Shown: piece after piece, positions 36,546 through 45,072 of the stretch
Layout: every line of letters starts with the position of its first letter
Position numbering within the stretch: position 1 is the stretch's first letter
Origin: Actinoplanes palleronii
GTDB taxonomy: Bacteria; Actinomycetota; Actinomycetes; Mycobacteriales; Micromonosporaceae
Reading direction: 5' to 3'
Length of the DNA: 64,000 bases
NCBI RefSeq assembly: GCF_016862315.1
Contig: NZ_BOMS01000009.1
Span: forward strand, 124,001 to 188,000
Position numbers and translations under genes: made by a program
Notes under the pieces: model-generated
Told to the model about the DNA's origin: nothing
The model's input: only the letters and a program-made list of their open reading frames with translations
Database searches by the model: none

Positions 36546-37316
36546 GGTCGCGTCCGATGACCGTAATGGTGCGGTCCGGAATCCGGTGCGGTGTCGCGCC
36601 CCGAACCGGAGAATGCGTCACGAAATCACCCACATCATCGCCCCGGCAAAACCATCCGGAGGAATCCACAAGGACCCGCACCGGGTGCAGAACCTTTTCC
36701 CGGGCAAGGACACGTCATCATCCGGAGCCCGCCAGGGGGAATAGCGGCGGGGCGAACGGACGTGCCGGCAAAATCCGGCGGCACCGGCAATGCCGGTGGC
36801 GCGGCGGTGGCGTCGAGAACGATGGTGACGCCGGTCCGCGTCTCCGACACGGCCGGAAAATGTCACGGATAGTAACCCCACCTCGGGATGTCCGGATCGG
36901 CATCATCCGCAAGGGCTGCCGCACCTGCGGCTGCACGTGCAGAATGCCGTGCTCCTCACCATCAGTGACCGGGCCGACGAGGTGCCGCTGCTGCGCCGGC
37001 GACCGGACGACCCGCCGGGAGGAACGATCTCATCGGCGGCCCCGGCTCCGGCGTGCCACCACCGGCGGACGATCGCCATCATCGACAAGGCTCGCAACGA
37101 CCGCCGAATGTGCAGCTCAGCGCCCTTCCGGCGACACGCGAGTCAATGGTCGCGATCCGGATTCCGCCTTGACACCCGACAAGGCTGAATCACGGGAATC
37201 AATGTTACATTCGTCACACAGGATGAATGCCGCGACCGCGCACGCCCGAGAACCGGCCGGGCGGAATGGGAAATGTCAGCACCTTCACCACTCGCTCCGA
37301 GCGGCTCGGGGAAAGT

Positions 37317-37356
37317 GTGCAAGTTGCACGTTGATCAAGGGCGATAATGCTACACT
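37317..37356 (+). promoter_or_regulatory. Candidate promoter region of the LuxR-type regulator
   Basis: A perfect inverted repeat GTGCAA-g-TTGCAC (37317-37329) overlaps TTGCACG (37324-37330) and TCAAGGG (37335-37341), which are 11 bp apart like the SARP heptamers; TACACT follows at 37351-37356 after nine bases. The spacing is one base off the rule seen elsewhere, so SARP control is only possible. Confidence 0.4.
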
Positions 37357-37359
37357 CTG

Positions 37360-37526
37360 CTCCGTGATGGTTACGGAGAGTTGAAGTTTTGCGGGCGGCA
37401 ATGATGCCGCATTGCGGCGCATCCACGACGGACTGTTTCGTATTCGCCGTGCTGGGCCAGCACGGCATCACTCTCCCCGCGTCCCGCGCATCCCGGCCGT
37501 ACCCGTTCCCGCGGAGCGGGGAACGG
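37360..37526 (+). promoter_or_regulatory. Structured leader of the LuxR-type regulator gene
   Basis: Four hairpins lie between the putative promoter and the gene: CTCCGT/ACGGAG (37360-37378), GCGGCA/TGCCGC (37395-37410), CCGTGCTGG/CCAGCACGG around 37456, and CCGTTCCC/GGGAACGG (37503-37526). A leader of about 265 bases would be unusual here and could act in post-transcriptional control. Confidence 0.35.
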
Positions 37527-37629
37527 CCAGGGCTCGGCACCCTGTCCCGTCGGCCATGCGGTTCACGCCGAGCCGCTGCCCACTGACGCCGAGCGTTTCC
37601 ACTTCCTGTCCAACCCCGGGGGCTTTCGC

Positions 37630-38292
37630 ATGACCGTTGCCGTGATGTCATCAATGAGCGTGCTCGTGGTGGAGTCCCATCCACTGTTGCGTGGTGGCCT
37701 CGAGGCGCTGCTGAGTGCCAATGACGACATGACTGTCATCGCCGCTGTGTCCGGGATCGAGCAGGCCCTGCACGCCATCCCGCTGAGCCCTCCGGACGTC
37801 GTGGTGTTCGGCATAGACGAGCGCGTACACGAGGTGAGCGGAGCCCTGGCCCGGCTCCTCGCCGTGGGCGGCGGCCAGCGCGTCGTGATCCTGGGCCCCG
37901 ACGACCATCCGGGCCATGCGGAGTCGCTGCTTCAGCAGGGCGCACGCGCCTACCTGCCGAAGGACGTCTCCCACGGCTATCTGGCCTCGGTGATTCGAGA
38001 GATGTGCCGGGAGGACGAGCGGGTCTTCATCTCCGCGTACCCGTCCGCCATCCCGTCCCTGACCCGCAGCGGCACCCGGGTGCTCTCCAACCGGGAACGC
38101 GAGGTGATCGTGCTGGTCGCCCAGGCGATGAGCAACGCACAGATCGCTCGCAAGCTCTCGATCACCAAGGGCACCGTCAAGCGCCACCTGCACAACATCT
38201 TCGCCAAGCTCAACGCGGTGTCGCGCATCGACGCCGTGAACAAGGCCCGCGCCCTCATGATGATCGCCGCGACCATACGACTGGACCTCTGA
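37630..38292 (+). CDS. NarL/LuxR-type regulator with degenerate receiver domain
   Basis: A 220-residue regulator: receiver-like domain (residues about 9-130) and a C-terminal LuxR helix-turn-helix (LSNREREVIVLVAQAMSNAQIARKLSITKGTVKRHLHNIFAKL). The phosphorylation site is lost: the acidic pair is Glu15-Ser16 (VVESHPLLR) and the usual phospho-Asp is Gly61 in VVVFGIDERV, although the switch lysine in AYLPKD remains. It is therefore an atypical response regulator that probably does not need a kinase. Such proteins in antibiotic clusters (JadR1 is an example) can sense pathway products. No sensor kinase is adjacent. Confidence 0.9.
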   Translation: MTVAVMSSMSVLVVESHPLLRGGLEALLSANDDMTVIAAVSGIEQALHAIPLSPPDVVVFGIDERVHEVSGALARLLAVGGGQRVVILGPDDHPGHAESLLQQGARAYLPKDVSHGYLASVIREMCREDERVFISAYPSAIPSLTRSGTRVLSNREREVIVLVAQAMSNAQIARKLSITKGTVKRHLHNIFAKLNAVSRIDAVNKARALMMIAATIRLDL

Positions 38293-38331
38293 TCCCGTCC
38301 CCGGCACGCCGGCCCGGCTGAACAGCGACGC

Positions 38332-38363
38332 TCGAACACGTCTCGACCGACCGGCCGCAGGAT
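38332..38363 (+). promoter_or_regulatory. SARP box and -10 for the sugar/aminotransferase operon
   Basis: TCGAACA (38332-38338) and TCGACCG (38343-38349) at 11-bp pitch, 8-bp gap, -10 CAGGAT (38358-38363). Transcription would begin at or next to the ATG at 38371, giving a leaderless mRNA and excluding the in-frame ATG at 38362, which lies inside the -10. Confidence 0.65.
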
Positions 38364-38370
38364 GCGGTGC

Positions 38371-39408
38371 ATGAAGGCACTCGTGTTGGCCGGTGGCACC
38401 GGCAGCCGGTTGCGCCCGTTGACGTACTCCCTCCCCAAGCAGCTGATCCCGGTCGCCAACGAGCCCGTGCTGCGCCATTGCCTGGAGAACATCCGGGTCA
38501 TGGGCGTGCGGCAGGTCGGCATCGTGCACGGCGAGCACGGCGAGCAGATCAGGGCGGCGTTCGGTGACGGATCGGCCCTGGGCCTGCACCTGACGTACAT
38601 CCGGCAGGAGAGACCGGCCGGGCTCGCGCACTGCGTACGCATCGCCGCGGACTTCCTCGCGGACGAGGACTTCGTTCTCTACCTGGGTGACAACGTGGTC
38701 GTCGGCGACCTGGCGGGCGCCGCGGACGAATTCCGTGCCCACCGCCCGGCGGCGAAGCTGCTGCTCGCCACGGTCGACGACCCGAGCAGGTACGGCGTGG
38801 CCGACCTGCGGCCGGACGGCGGCCTCCGTGCGGTGGTGGAGAAGTCACCCCGCCCGCCGAGCCACCTGGCGATCATGGGCGTCTACTTCTTCACCTCGGC
38901 GATCTGCGCCGCGGCCCGCCGGATCACGCCGAGCGCGCGCGGCGAGCTCGAGATCACCGACGCGATCCAGCACCTGATCGACGCGGGCCAGACCGTCTCC
39001 GCCCGGCCCTTCACCGGTTTGTGGAAGGACACCGGAACCGTCGAGGACCTGCTGGACTGCAACCGGTTGCTGCTGGACCGGCTGCCACCGGAGATCGCCG
39101 GCGAGGTCGACGCCGGCACCGTCGTGCACGGCAGCGTGACCGTGGAGCGCGGTGCCCGAGTGACCCGCTCGGTGCTGCGGGGCCCGCTCGTGCTCGGGGC
39201 CGGCACCGTGGTCGAGGACAGCCAGATCGGCCCGTACGTCGCCGTCGGGCCGGAATGCAAGGTGCAGAACGCGGTCGTGCGGGGCTCGATCCTGCTCGCC
39301 GGCGCCGTCATCCGGGGGCACCCGCCGGTGATCGGCGAGATAACCAACGGCTGGTGGCACATGCGCGCCCCGGCGAACCCCTCGGTTCAGGACTGGAGTG
39401 CATCGTGA
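38371..39408 (+). CDS. Glucose-1-phosphate thymidylyltransferase, long StrD-like form
   Basis: A 345-residue nucleotidylyltransferase: MKALVLAGGTGSRLRPLTYSLPKQLIPVANEPV contains the signature GGxGxRLxPxT and the Lys that binds the phosphate. The C-terminal third has left-handed beta-helix repeats (VTVERGARVTRSVLRGPLVLGAGTVVEDSQIGPYVAVG), the long form common in deoxysugar clusters. It makes dTDP-glucose, the first step to the deoxysugar. The next step enzyme (4,6-dehydratase) is not in the window. The start follows from the -10 position. GTGA overlap with the next gene. Confidence 0.92.
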   Translation: MKALVLAGGTGSRLRPLTYSLPKQLIPVANEPVLRHCLENIRVMGVRQVGIVHGEHGEQIRAAFGDGSALGLHLTYIRQERPAGLAHCVRIAADFLADEDFVLYLGDNVVVGDLAGAADEFRAHRPAAKLLLATVDDPSRYGVADLRPDGGLRAVVEKSPRPPSHLAIMGVYFFTSAICAAARRITPSARGELEITDAIQHLIDAGQTVSARPFTGLWKDTGTVEDLLDCNRLLLDRLPPEIAGEVDAGTVVHGSVTVERGARVTRSVLRGPLVLGAGTVVEDSQIGPYVAVGPECKVQNAVVRGSILLAGAVIRGHPPVIGEITNGWWHMRAPANPSVQDWSAS

Positions 39409-40490
39409 TCAAGGCTCTTCCCGAGTTCCCGTGGTCGGCGCTCGCGCCACTGCGTGACAGCGCGGCACAGCACCCGGACGGCATCGTCAACCTCGCCCTG
39501 GGCACGCCCGTCGACGCGCCACCGGACTTCGTCCAGCGGGCTCTGTGCGAGGCCGCGAACGCACCGGGCCATCCGGCGACCGAGGGAACACCGGCCCTGC
39601 GTGAGGCGGCCGCGGCGTATCTGCGCCGGCGGTTCGGCGTCGCGGCGGAACCCGAGGCGATCCTGCCGTCGGTCGGCACCAAGGAGCTGATCGCGTGGCT
39701 GCCCACCGTGCTGGGCGTGGGTCCGGGCGACCTCGTCGCCTATCCGGAACTCGCGTTTCCCACCTATGAGGTCAGCGCGCGGCTGGCCGGCGCCACGCCG
39801 ATGCCGGTGAACCTGGACCACGGCCTGCCCGACCCGGCGCCCCGGGTGCTCTGGCTCAACACGCCGTCCAATCCCGACGGCCGGGTGCTGTCCGCGGAGC
39901 GCATGCGCGAGATCGTGTCGTGGGGCCGCGACCGGGGGGTCCTGGTCGTCAACGACGAGTGCTACCTCGAGTACGGCTGGGAACAGCAACCGACCTCGAT
40001 CCTGCACCCCGACGTCTGCGGCGGCTCACACACCGGAGTCCTCGCCGTGCACACCTTGTCCAAGCGCTCGAACCTCGCCGGGTACCGGGCCGGGTTCGTC
40101 ACCGGGGATTTCCGCATCGTGCGGGAGATGCTCGAAGTACGCCGGCACGCCGGCCTGATCCTGCCCACGCCGATCGCCGCGGCGATGGCCGCGGCGCTGG
40201 CCGACGACACGCACGTCGAGCTGCAGCGGGAACGCTATGCACGCCGCCGGGCCTGGCTGCGCCCCGCGCTGGAGGCGCGCGGCCTGCGGGTCGATCATTC
40301 CCACTCCGGCCTGTACCTCTGGGCCACCAGGGACGAACCCTGCTGGGACACCGCCGCGTTCTTGGCCGGCGAGGGCATCCTCGGCGCGCCGGGATCGATC
40401 TACGGCCGGCCCGGCGAGAACCACATCCGACTGGCCGTCACCGCGACCGACGAGCGCATCACCTCGGCCGTGGCCCGGCTCACCGCCTGA
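39405..40490 (+). CDS. PLP-dependent class I/II aminotransferase (OxyQ-like candidate)
   Basis: A 361-residue fold-type I aminotransferase of the DapC-like group. The PLP lysine is Lys220 in HTLSKRSNLAGYRAGF, with NTPSNPDG and NDECYLEYGW for cofactor contacts and a C-terminal RLAV arginine that binds the substrate carboxylate or enol. In oxytetracycline OxyQ performs the C4 reductive transamination of 4-keto-anhydrotetracycline. This gene is the only class I/II aminotransferase visible in the cluster and therefore the best candidate. The GTG start with GGAG upstream overlaps the preceding stop. Confidence 0.87.
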   Translation: MIKALPEFPWSALAPLRDSAAQHPDGIVNLALGTPVDAPPDFVQRALCEAANAPGHPATEGTPALREAAAAYLRRRFGVAAEPEAILPSVGTKELIAWLPTVLGVGPGDLVAYPELAFPTYEVSARLAGATPMPVNLDHGLPDPAPRVLWLNTPSNPDGRVLSAERMREIVSWGRDRGVLVVNDECYLEYGWEQQPTSILHPDVCGGSHTGVLAVHTLSKRSNLAGYRAGFVTGDFRIVREMLEVRRHAGLILPTPIAAAMAAALADDTHVELQRERYARRRAWLRPALEARGLRVDHSHSGLYLWATRDEPCWDTAAFLAGEGILGAPGSIYGRPGENHIRLAVTATDERITSAVARLTA

Positions 40491-40535
40491 GAACAGCCGG
40501 CACACCGGCATTCCATTCGCCACCCTGGAGGGCAG

Positions 40536-41747
40536 ATGCAAGCACGCCGCCTATTCACCTCGGAATCGGTCACCGAGGGGCACCCGGACAAGATGGCCGA
40601 CCAGATCAGCGACGGCATCCTCGACGCCATGCTGGCGCAGGACCGTGCCAGCCGGGTCGCCGTGGAAACGCTGCTGACCACCGGCCTGGTGCACGTCGCC
40701 GGCGAAGTCGCCACGACGGCGCGGGTGGACATCCCGGCGATCGTACGAGAGACGGTGCGCGACATCGGGTACGACTCGTCGGCAAAGGGGTTCGACGGCG
40801 CCTCGTGCGGGGTCACCGTGTCGGTCGGAGCGCAGTCGCCGGACATCGCCCGGGGTGTCGCCTCCGCGGTCGAGCACCGCGACGGCGAGCGGGACGCCCG
40901 CGACCAGCAGGGCGCCGGCGACCAGCAGGGCGCCGGCGACCAGGGGCTGATGTTCGGCTTCGCCTGCCGGGAGACACCCGAGCTCATGCCCCTGCCGATC
41001 GCCCTGGCACACCGGCTGGCCTGGCGGCTGTCGAACGCCCGCAAGGACGGCGCCGTGCCGTACCTGCGGCCGGACGGCAAGACCCAGGTGACCATCGAGT
41101 ACGACGGCGACCGGCCGGTGCGGCTCGACACCGTGGTCGTCTCCTCGCAGCACGCCCCCGTCGTCTCGCTCGACGCGATGCTCGCACCCGACATCCGTAC
41201 CCACGTCGTCGAGCCCGAGCTGGCCGGATTGGAGCTGGACACATCCGGATACCGGCTGCTGGTGAACCCGACCGGCCGCTTCGAGATCGGTGGTCCGATG
41301 GGCGACGCCGGCCTGACCGGCCGGAAGATCATCGTGGACAGTTACGGCGGTTACGCCCGGCACGGCGGCGGGGCGTTCTCCGGCAAGGACCCCTCGAAGG
41401 TGGACCGCTCGGGCGCCTACGCGATGCGCTGGGTGGCCAAGAACGTGGTGGCGGCCGGCCTGGCCGAACGGTGCGAGGTGCAGGTCGCGTACGCCATCGG
41501 CAAGGCACGTCCGGTCGGGCTGTTCGTCGAGACCTTCGGCACCGAGGCGGTGCCGGCCGAGCGGATCGTCGCCGCCATCGACGAGGTCTTCGACCTGCGG
41601 CCCGCCGCCATCATCGAGGATCTCGGCCTGTTGCGTCCGATCTACCGGCAGACGGCCGCCTACGGGCACTTCGGCAGGGAACTGCCGGACCTGACCTGGG
41701 AACGCACCGACCGGATCGCCGAGCTGAAGGCCGCCGTCAACGCCTGA
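40536..41747 (+). CDS. metK: S-adenosylmethionine synthetase with a repeat insertion
   Basis: A 403-residue MetK that makes SAM from methionine and [28 protein letters not shown] at the start, [41 protein letters not shown] in the centre. A cluster-linked copy fits the many methyl transfers (C-, N-, O- and sugar C-methylation). Odd feature: the loop before [18 protein letters not shown] carries a tandem DQQGAG repeat absent from ordinary MetK, encoded by an 18-bp DNA repeat. The ribosome site GGAGGG is clear. It is likely in the same operon as the aminotransferase and the dehydratase. Confidence 0.95.
   Translation: MQARRLFTSESVTEGHPDKMADQISDGILDAMLAQDRASRVAVETLLTTGLVHVAGEVATTARVDIPAIVRETVRDIGYDSSAKGFDGASCGVTVSVGAQSPDIARGVASAVEHRDGERDARDQQGAGDQQGAGDQGLMFGFACRETPELMPLPIALAHRLAWRLSNARKDGAVPYLRPDGKTQVTIEYDGDRPVRLDTVVVSSQHAPVVSLDAMLAPDIRTHVVEPELAGLELDTSGYRLLVNPTGRFEIGGPMGDAGLTGRKIIVDSYGGYARHGGGAFSGKDPSKVDRSGAYAMRWVAKNVVAAGLAERCEVQVAYAIGKARPVGLFVETFGTEAVPAERIVAAIDEVFDLRPAAIIEDLGLLRPIYRQTAAYGHFGRELPDLTWERTDRIAELKAAVNA
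40901..40943 (+). repeat. 18-bp tandem repeat inside metK
   Basis: Unit cgaccagcagggcgccgg occurs at 40901-40918 and again, identical, at 40919-40936, with 7 bases of a third copy. It keeps the reading frame and adds Gln/Gly/Ala residues to a surface loop. Confidence 0.9.
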
Positions 41748-41771
41748 TCGTGCACACCGAAGGAGCCCAGC

Positions 41772-43145
41772 ATGACGATCGCGACGCGGTTGGCGGAGCG
41801 GGAGGACAACCGGCTGCCGGCCCGGCTCGCCCGGTCCCTGCGGACCATCACGACCCGGGCCGGCCTGCCGATCGAGGAGTTCGACAGCTGGTTCGCCGAA
41901 CGCCGCCGGGCCCACCGCTTCGCCGTCGAGCGGCTGCCGCTCGCGAAGCTCCAGGGCTGGTCGTCCGAGCCGGGCGGCAACCTGGGCCACCACAGCGGGC
42001 GGTTCTTCCGGGTGGAGGGGCTGCACGTCACCGTCGGTGCCCGCGAGTGGCAGCAGCCGATCATCGTGCAGCCCGAGGTGGGGATCCTCGGCATCCTGGC
42101 CAAGGAGTTCGACGGCGTCCTGCACTTCCTGATGCAGGCCAAGATGGAGCCGGGCAATCCCGGTCTGCTGCAGCTCTCCCCGACCGTGCAGGCCACCCAC
42201 AGCAACTACACCGGAGTACACCGCGGCGCCGGGGTGAAATACCTCGATCACTTCATCGGTCCGGGCCGGGGCCGCATGCTCACCGACGTGCTGCAGTCGG
42301 AGCACGGCTCCTGGTTCCTGTGCAAATCGAACCGCAACATGATCGCGGAAACCACCGACGACCTGCCGCCGGACGACGACTTCCGCTGGCTCACCCTCGG
42401 ACAGATCGGCATGCTGCTGCAACGGGACCACGTCGTGAACATGGACGCGCGCAGCGTGCTGGCCTGCGCCCCGACGACCCGGCCGGAGGCCGGCGCGCTG
42501 CACTCCGACACCGACCTGCTGTCCTGGTTCACCATGGAACGGGCCCGGCACGACGTACGGGTCCGGCGCGTCCCGCTGGCCGACCTCCGCGACTGGGTGC
42601 TCACCGACGAGGACATCCGCCATCGCGACAACCGGTATTTCCGGGTCACCGGGGTGTCGGTCGAGGCCGGCAACCGTGAGGTCACCTCATGGATGCAGCC
42701 GCTGTTCGAACCGGTCGGGCTGGGACTGTGCGCGTTCCTGGTCCACCGCTTCGGCGGGGTGCCGCACGTCCTGGTCCACGCCCGCGCCGAAGGCGGCTTC
42801 CTGGACACCGTCGAGCTCGGACCGACCGTGCAGTGCACTCCGGAGAACTACGCCCACCTGCCGGAACATGAGCGCCCACCCTTCCTCGACCTGGTGTCCC
42901 AGGTCGGAACGGACCGCATCCGGTACGCCGCGGAGCACTCCGAGGAAGGCGGCCGATTCCTCAACGCCACCAGCCGCTTCCTGCTCGTGGAAGCCAGCGA
43001 GGCCGAGGCGGCCGACGAACCCCCGCCCGGGTTCACCTGGGTGACCCCCGGCCAGCTCAGCTCACTGAGCCGGCACGGGCACTACCTCAACGTCCAGGCC
43101 CGCACCCTGCTGGCCGTCGCCGGCCTGTGTCAGGGCCGGCTGTAG
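41772..43145 (+). CDS. NDP-hexose 2,3-dehydratase
   Basis: A 457-residue protein with the two-fold repeat typical of this family: each half has a GRFFRV/NRYFRVTGV strand, a WxQP motif (EWQQPIIVQPEVGILG; SWMQPLFEPVGLGLCAF) and a P-T-V-Q motif (LSPTVQATHSNYTG; LGPTVQCTPENY). The enzyme removes the 2-hydroxyl of dTDP-4-keto-6-deoxyglucose, giving the 3,4-diketo intermediate used for 2,6-dideoxy and 3-amino sugars. Its last 16 bases overlap, tail to tail, the ketoreductase gene. The ATG has GAAGGAG upstream. Confidence 0.93.
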   Translation: MTIATRLAEREDNRLPARLARSLRTITTRAGLPIEEFDSWFAERRRAHRFAVERLPLAKLQGWSSEPGGNLGHHSGRFFRVEGLHVTVGAREWQQPIIVQPEVGILGILAKEFDGVLHFLMQAKMEPGNPGLLQLSPTVQATHSNYTGVHRGAGVKYLDHFIGPGRGRMLTDVLQSEHGSWFLCKSNRNMIAETTDDLPPDDDFRWLTLGQIGMLLQRDHVVNMDARSVLACAPTTRPEAGALHSDTDLLSWFTMERARHDVRVRRVPLADLRDWVLTDEDIRHRDNRYFRVTGVSVEAGNREVTSWMQPLFEPVGLGLCAFLVHRFGGVPHVLVHARAEGGFLDTVELGPTVQCTPENYAHLPEHERPPFLDLVSQVGTDRIRYAAEHSEEGGRFLNATSRFLLVEASEAEAADEPPPGFTWVTPGQLSSLSRHGHYLNVQARTLLAVAGLCQGRL

Positions 43146-44140
43146 GCGCGCTGTCCGGCGTCCCGGGCGAACGCGTCGACGCAGCGCCGCAGCGCGGTGT
43201 GCAACGGCACCCGGGGACGCCAGCCGGTGGCCGTCCGGAAGCCCGACGCATCGATCACGATGCTGTGCATGTCGGTGGCCGTGGCGACGTCGGGCGGCGG
43301 TACGCAGACGACCGGCACCGGGGGTCGTCCCGAGCGGGCGGCGACCAGATCGGCGATGGTCCGCAGCACGTCGCCCAGGGGCACACCACGTCCCGTGCCG
43401 AGCGGCCAGTGCCCGCCCGCAAGCAGATCCACGTGGTCCAGCCCGGCGAGGAAGGCGTCCGCCGCGTCGTGCACGTACAGCAGGTCACGCTGGACCGTGC
43501 CGTCGTTCCACAGGGTGAGTTCCTCGCCGGCGAAGGCCTTGCGCACCATGGTCGAGACCACGCCGCGGCCGGTGAGCCGGCCGCGAGGGCTGTCACCGTA
43601 GACCGTGGGCAGCCGTAGCGACACGCCGCGGACGGACCCGGCGGCGGTGGCCGCCTTGAACACCTGCTCCGCGGCGTGTTTCTGCCGGTCGTAGGTGGTC
43701 GTGGGCCGGTCCGGCTCGCTGCCGTCCAGCGGCAGCCGCTGCGGCACGCCGGCCTGCGAGGTGGAACCGGCGAACACGACCGTGGGCGGCGGGGCCGTCC
43801 CGCGCCGCTCCCGCAGCACCCCGACGAGGTCGCGCGCCACCCCGACGTTCACCCGCTCGCTCGCTGGGTCGCTCGCGGCCTCACGCCAGCCGGCGGTGTG
43901 CATCAGCAGATGGATCACCGCGTCCGCGCCGGCGACCACGGCTTCGAGCTCCCGGCGGGCCGTGAGATCGGCGGACCGTACCTCGACCTGGGCCACGGCG
44001 CCGGCCGGCGCCGACTGCGGCCGGCGGCCGACGGTGCGCAGCCGGATCGGCCGCCGGGCGAGGGCTTCGACGACCGCGGCGCCCACGAAGCCGGAACCAC
44101 CCAGCACCACGACCAGCGGCCGGTCCGCTCCGGCCGTCAC
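43130..44140 (-). CDS. NAD(P)-dependent sugar 4-ketoreductase (extended SDR)
   Basis: A 336-residue extended short-chain dehydrogenase: VVVLGGSGFVGAAVVEAL Rossmann loop near residues 9-26, the catalytic Tyr-x3-Lys as TYDRQKHAAEQ, and SLRLPTVYGDSPRG. It resembles the 4-ketoreductases (UrdR/EryBIV-like) that reduce dTDP-4-keto-dideoxysugars late in the pathway. The GTG start overlaps the stop of the sugar O-methyltransferase (GTGA). It is the third gene of a leftward operon headed by the SARP. Confidence 0.88.
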   Translation of the reverse strand: MTAGADRPLVVVLGGSGFVGAAVVEALARRPIRLRTVGRRPQSAPAGAVAQVEVRSADLTARRELEAVVAGADAVIHLLMHTAGWREAASDPASERVNVGVARDLVGVLRERRGTAPPPTVVFAGSTSQAGVPQRLPLDGSEPDRPTTTYDRQKHAAEQVFKAATAAGSVRGVSLRLPTVYGDSPRGRLTGRGVVSTMVRKAFAGEELTLWNDGTVQRDLLYVHDAADAFLAGLDHVDLLAGGHWPLGTGRGVPLGDVLRTIADLVAARSGRPPVPVVCVPPPDVATATDMHSIVIDASGFRTATGWRPRVPLHTALRRCVDAFARDAGQRAYSRP

Positions 44141-45072
44141 CGCGGTTCCGGATCGGCGCGGTACAGGGCCTGCCAGTAATAGCTCCACGACACGGCACGG
44201 TCCTGCGCCACGCACCGCCAGCGCTCGGCGGGCCGGTACGCGGACACGAAAGCCGTCGCCTGCTCGCGCACCGCCTCGCTGTCGTGGATGTCGATGACGT
44301 CGCGCAGGAGCCCGCTGTTCAGCGCCAGCCGCACGACCTCGGCGCCCTGCGAATGGCCGTCCAGCGTCTCGTCGAGGTATTTGCCGACCGGGTTGTTGAC
44401 GTAGAAGTGATCGCAGGTCGCGTCGATCAGTTCGAGATAGTCGTGCACGGTGCCGGGATCCATCTCGGCGAACGAGTCGATGTTGAGACACAGGTCGAAG
44501 CGGGTGCCGCGCACCCGCTCGTCCACCTCGGTGACGCCCACGAACCGTATCTTCGCGAACTGTTCCGGTGTCAGCACCGTCTCCAGGTACCGGCGGGAGA
44601 GCGCCAGCGTGTTCGGCAGATCGACGATGGTGTACCCGGCGACCTCGTGGTTGGAGAGCAGGGTGTGGCAGGTCCGGCCGTAGCCGGCGCCGATCTCCAT
44701 CACCTGGGCGCCGTCGAGGGGCAGCTGAGCCGCCAGGAACTCCACCTCGTGCACCGCCTGCAAGTAGTCGAGGCAGACCGGCTCGCCGTTGCAGCGCACC
44801 GCATAGGGCCTGCCGACCTCGCGGTGGCGGGTGCGGCGCAGCCGCTCGCGGTTCTCGGGAGTCAGCCGCATGCCCAGGGCGAAGGTGAGCGCCTTCAGAT
44901 ACCGCACGCCGTTCGGCTGGGGGTTCCACAACGCCAGCTTGAAGTTGACCGCGTTCGACTTGAAGCCGGTGAGATCCACCGCGGCTTCCTCGGTGATGTG
45001 CGCCTCGGTGATGTGCTGCCACTGCGCACTCGGACCGTACCGCCCGGCCGGCGGTCTCACCTGTTCTGTCAC
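44137..45072 (-). CDS. Putative sugar O-methyltransferase (NanM-like)
   Basis: A 311-residue SAM-dependent methyltransferase with motif I QVMEIGAGYGRTCHTL near residue 117 and FDLCLNIDSFAEMDP as motif II. N-terminal WQHITEAHITEEAAVDLTGFKSNAVNFKLALWNP is typical of the putative sugar O-methyltransferase family that includes NanM. It probably methylates a hydroxyl of the deoxysugar, before or after transfer. The GTG start overlaps the SARP stop (GTGA). The acceptor position is unknown. Confidence 0.8.
   Translation of the reverse strand: MTEQVRPPAGRYGPSAQWQHITEAHITEEAAVDLTGFKSNAVNFKLALWNPQPNGVRYLKALTFALGMRLTPENRERLRRTRHREVGRPYAVRCNGEPVCLDYLQAVHEVEFLAAQLPLDGAQVMEIGAGYGRTCHTLLSNHEVAGYTIVDLPNTLALSRRYLETVLTPEQFAKIRFVGVTEVDERVRGTRFDLCLNIDSFAEMDPGTVHDYLELIDATCDHFYVNNPVGKYLDETLDGHSQGAEVVRLALNSGLLRDVIDIHDSEAVREQATAFVSAYRPAERWRCVAQDRAVSWSYYWQALYRADPEPR

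Larger units (their letters stand above)
36546..37629. other. 1.1-kb stretch without a convincing gene
   Basis: Frames are open by chance but none has a ribosome site, actinomycete third-position GC bias or a recognisable product. Base composition is more mixed than in the neighbouring genes. The last 300 bases hold the promoter-like elements and hairpins of the LuxR-type regulator. The rest may be a decayed gene or a long regulatory spacer. Confidence 0.6.

Noticed and set aside
36542..37384. 280-codon frame in the 1.1-kb gap
   Set aside because: The product is Arg/Thr/Ser-rich low complexity, has no ribosome site and no third-position GC bias.
40901..40943. Repeat array suggesting a CRISPR locus
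   Set aside because: Only two and a half direct copies without spacers, inside the metK reading frame.
39920..42679. 919-codon plus-strand frame across the aminotransferase, metK and dehydratase genes
   Set aside because: It is an alternative frame of three well-supported genes, with an Arg/Gly/Pro-rich product.
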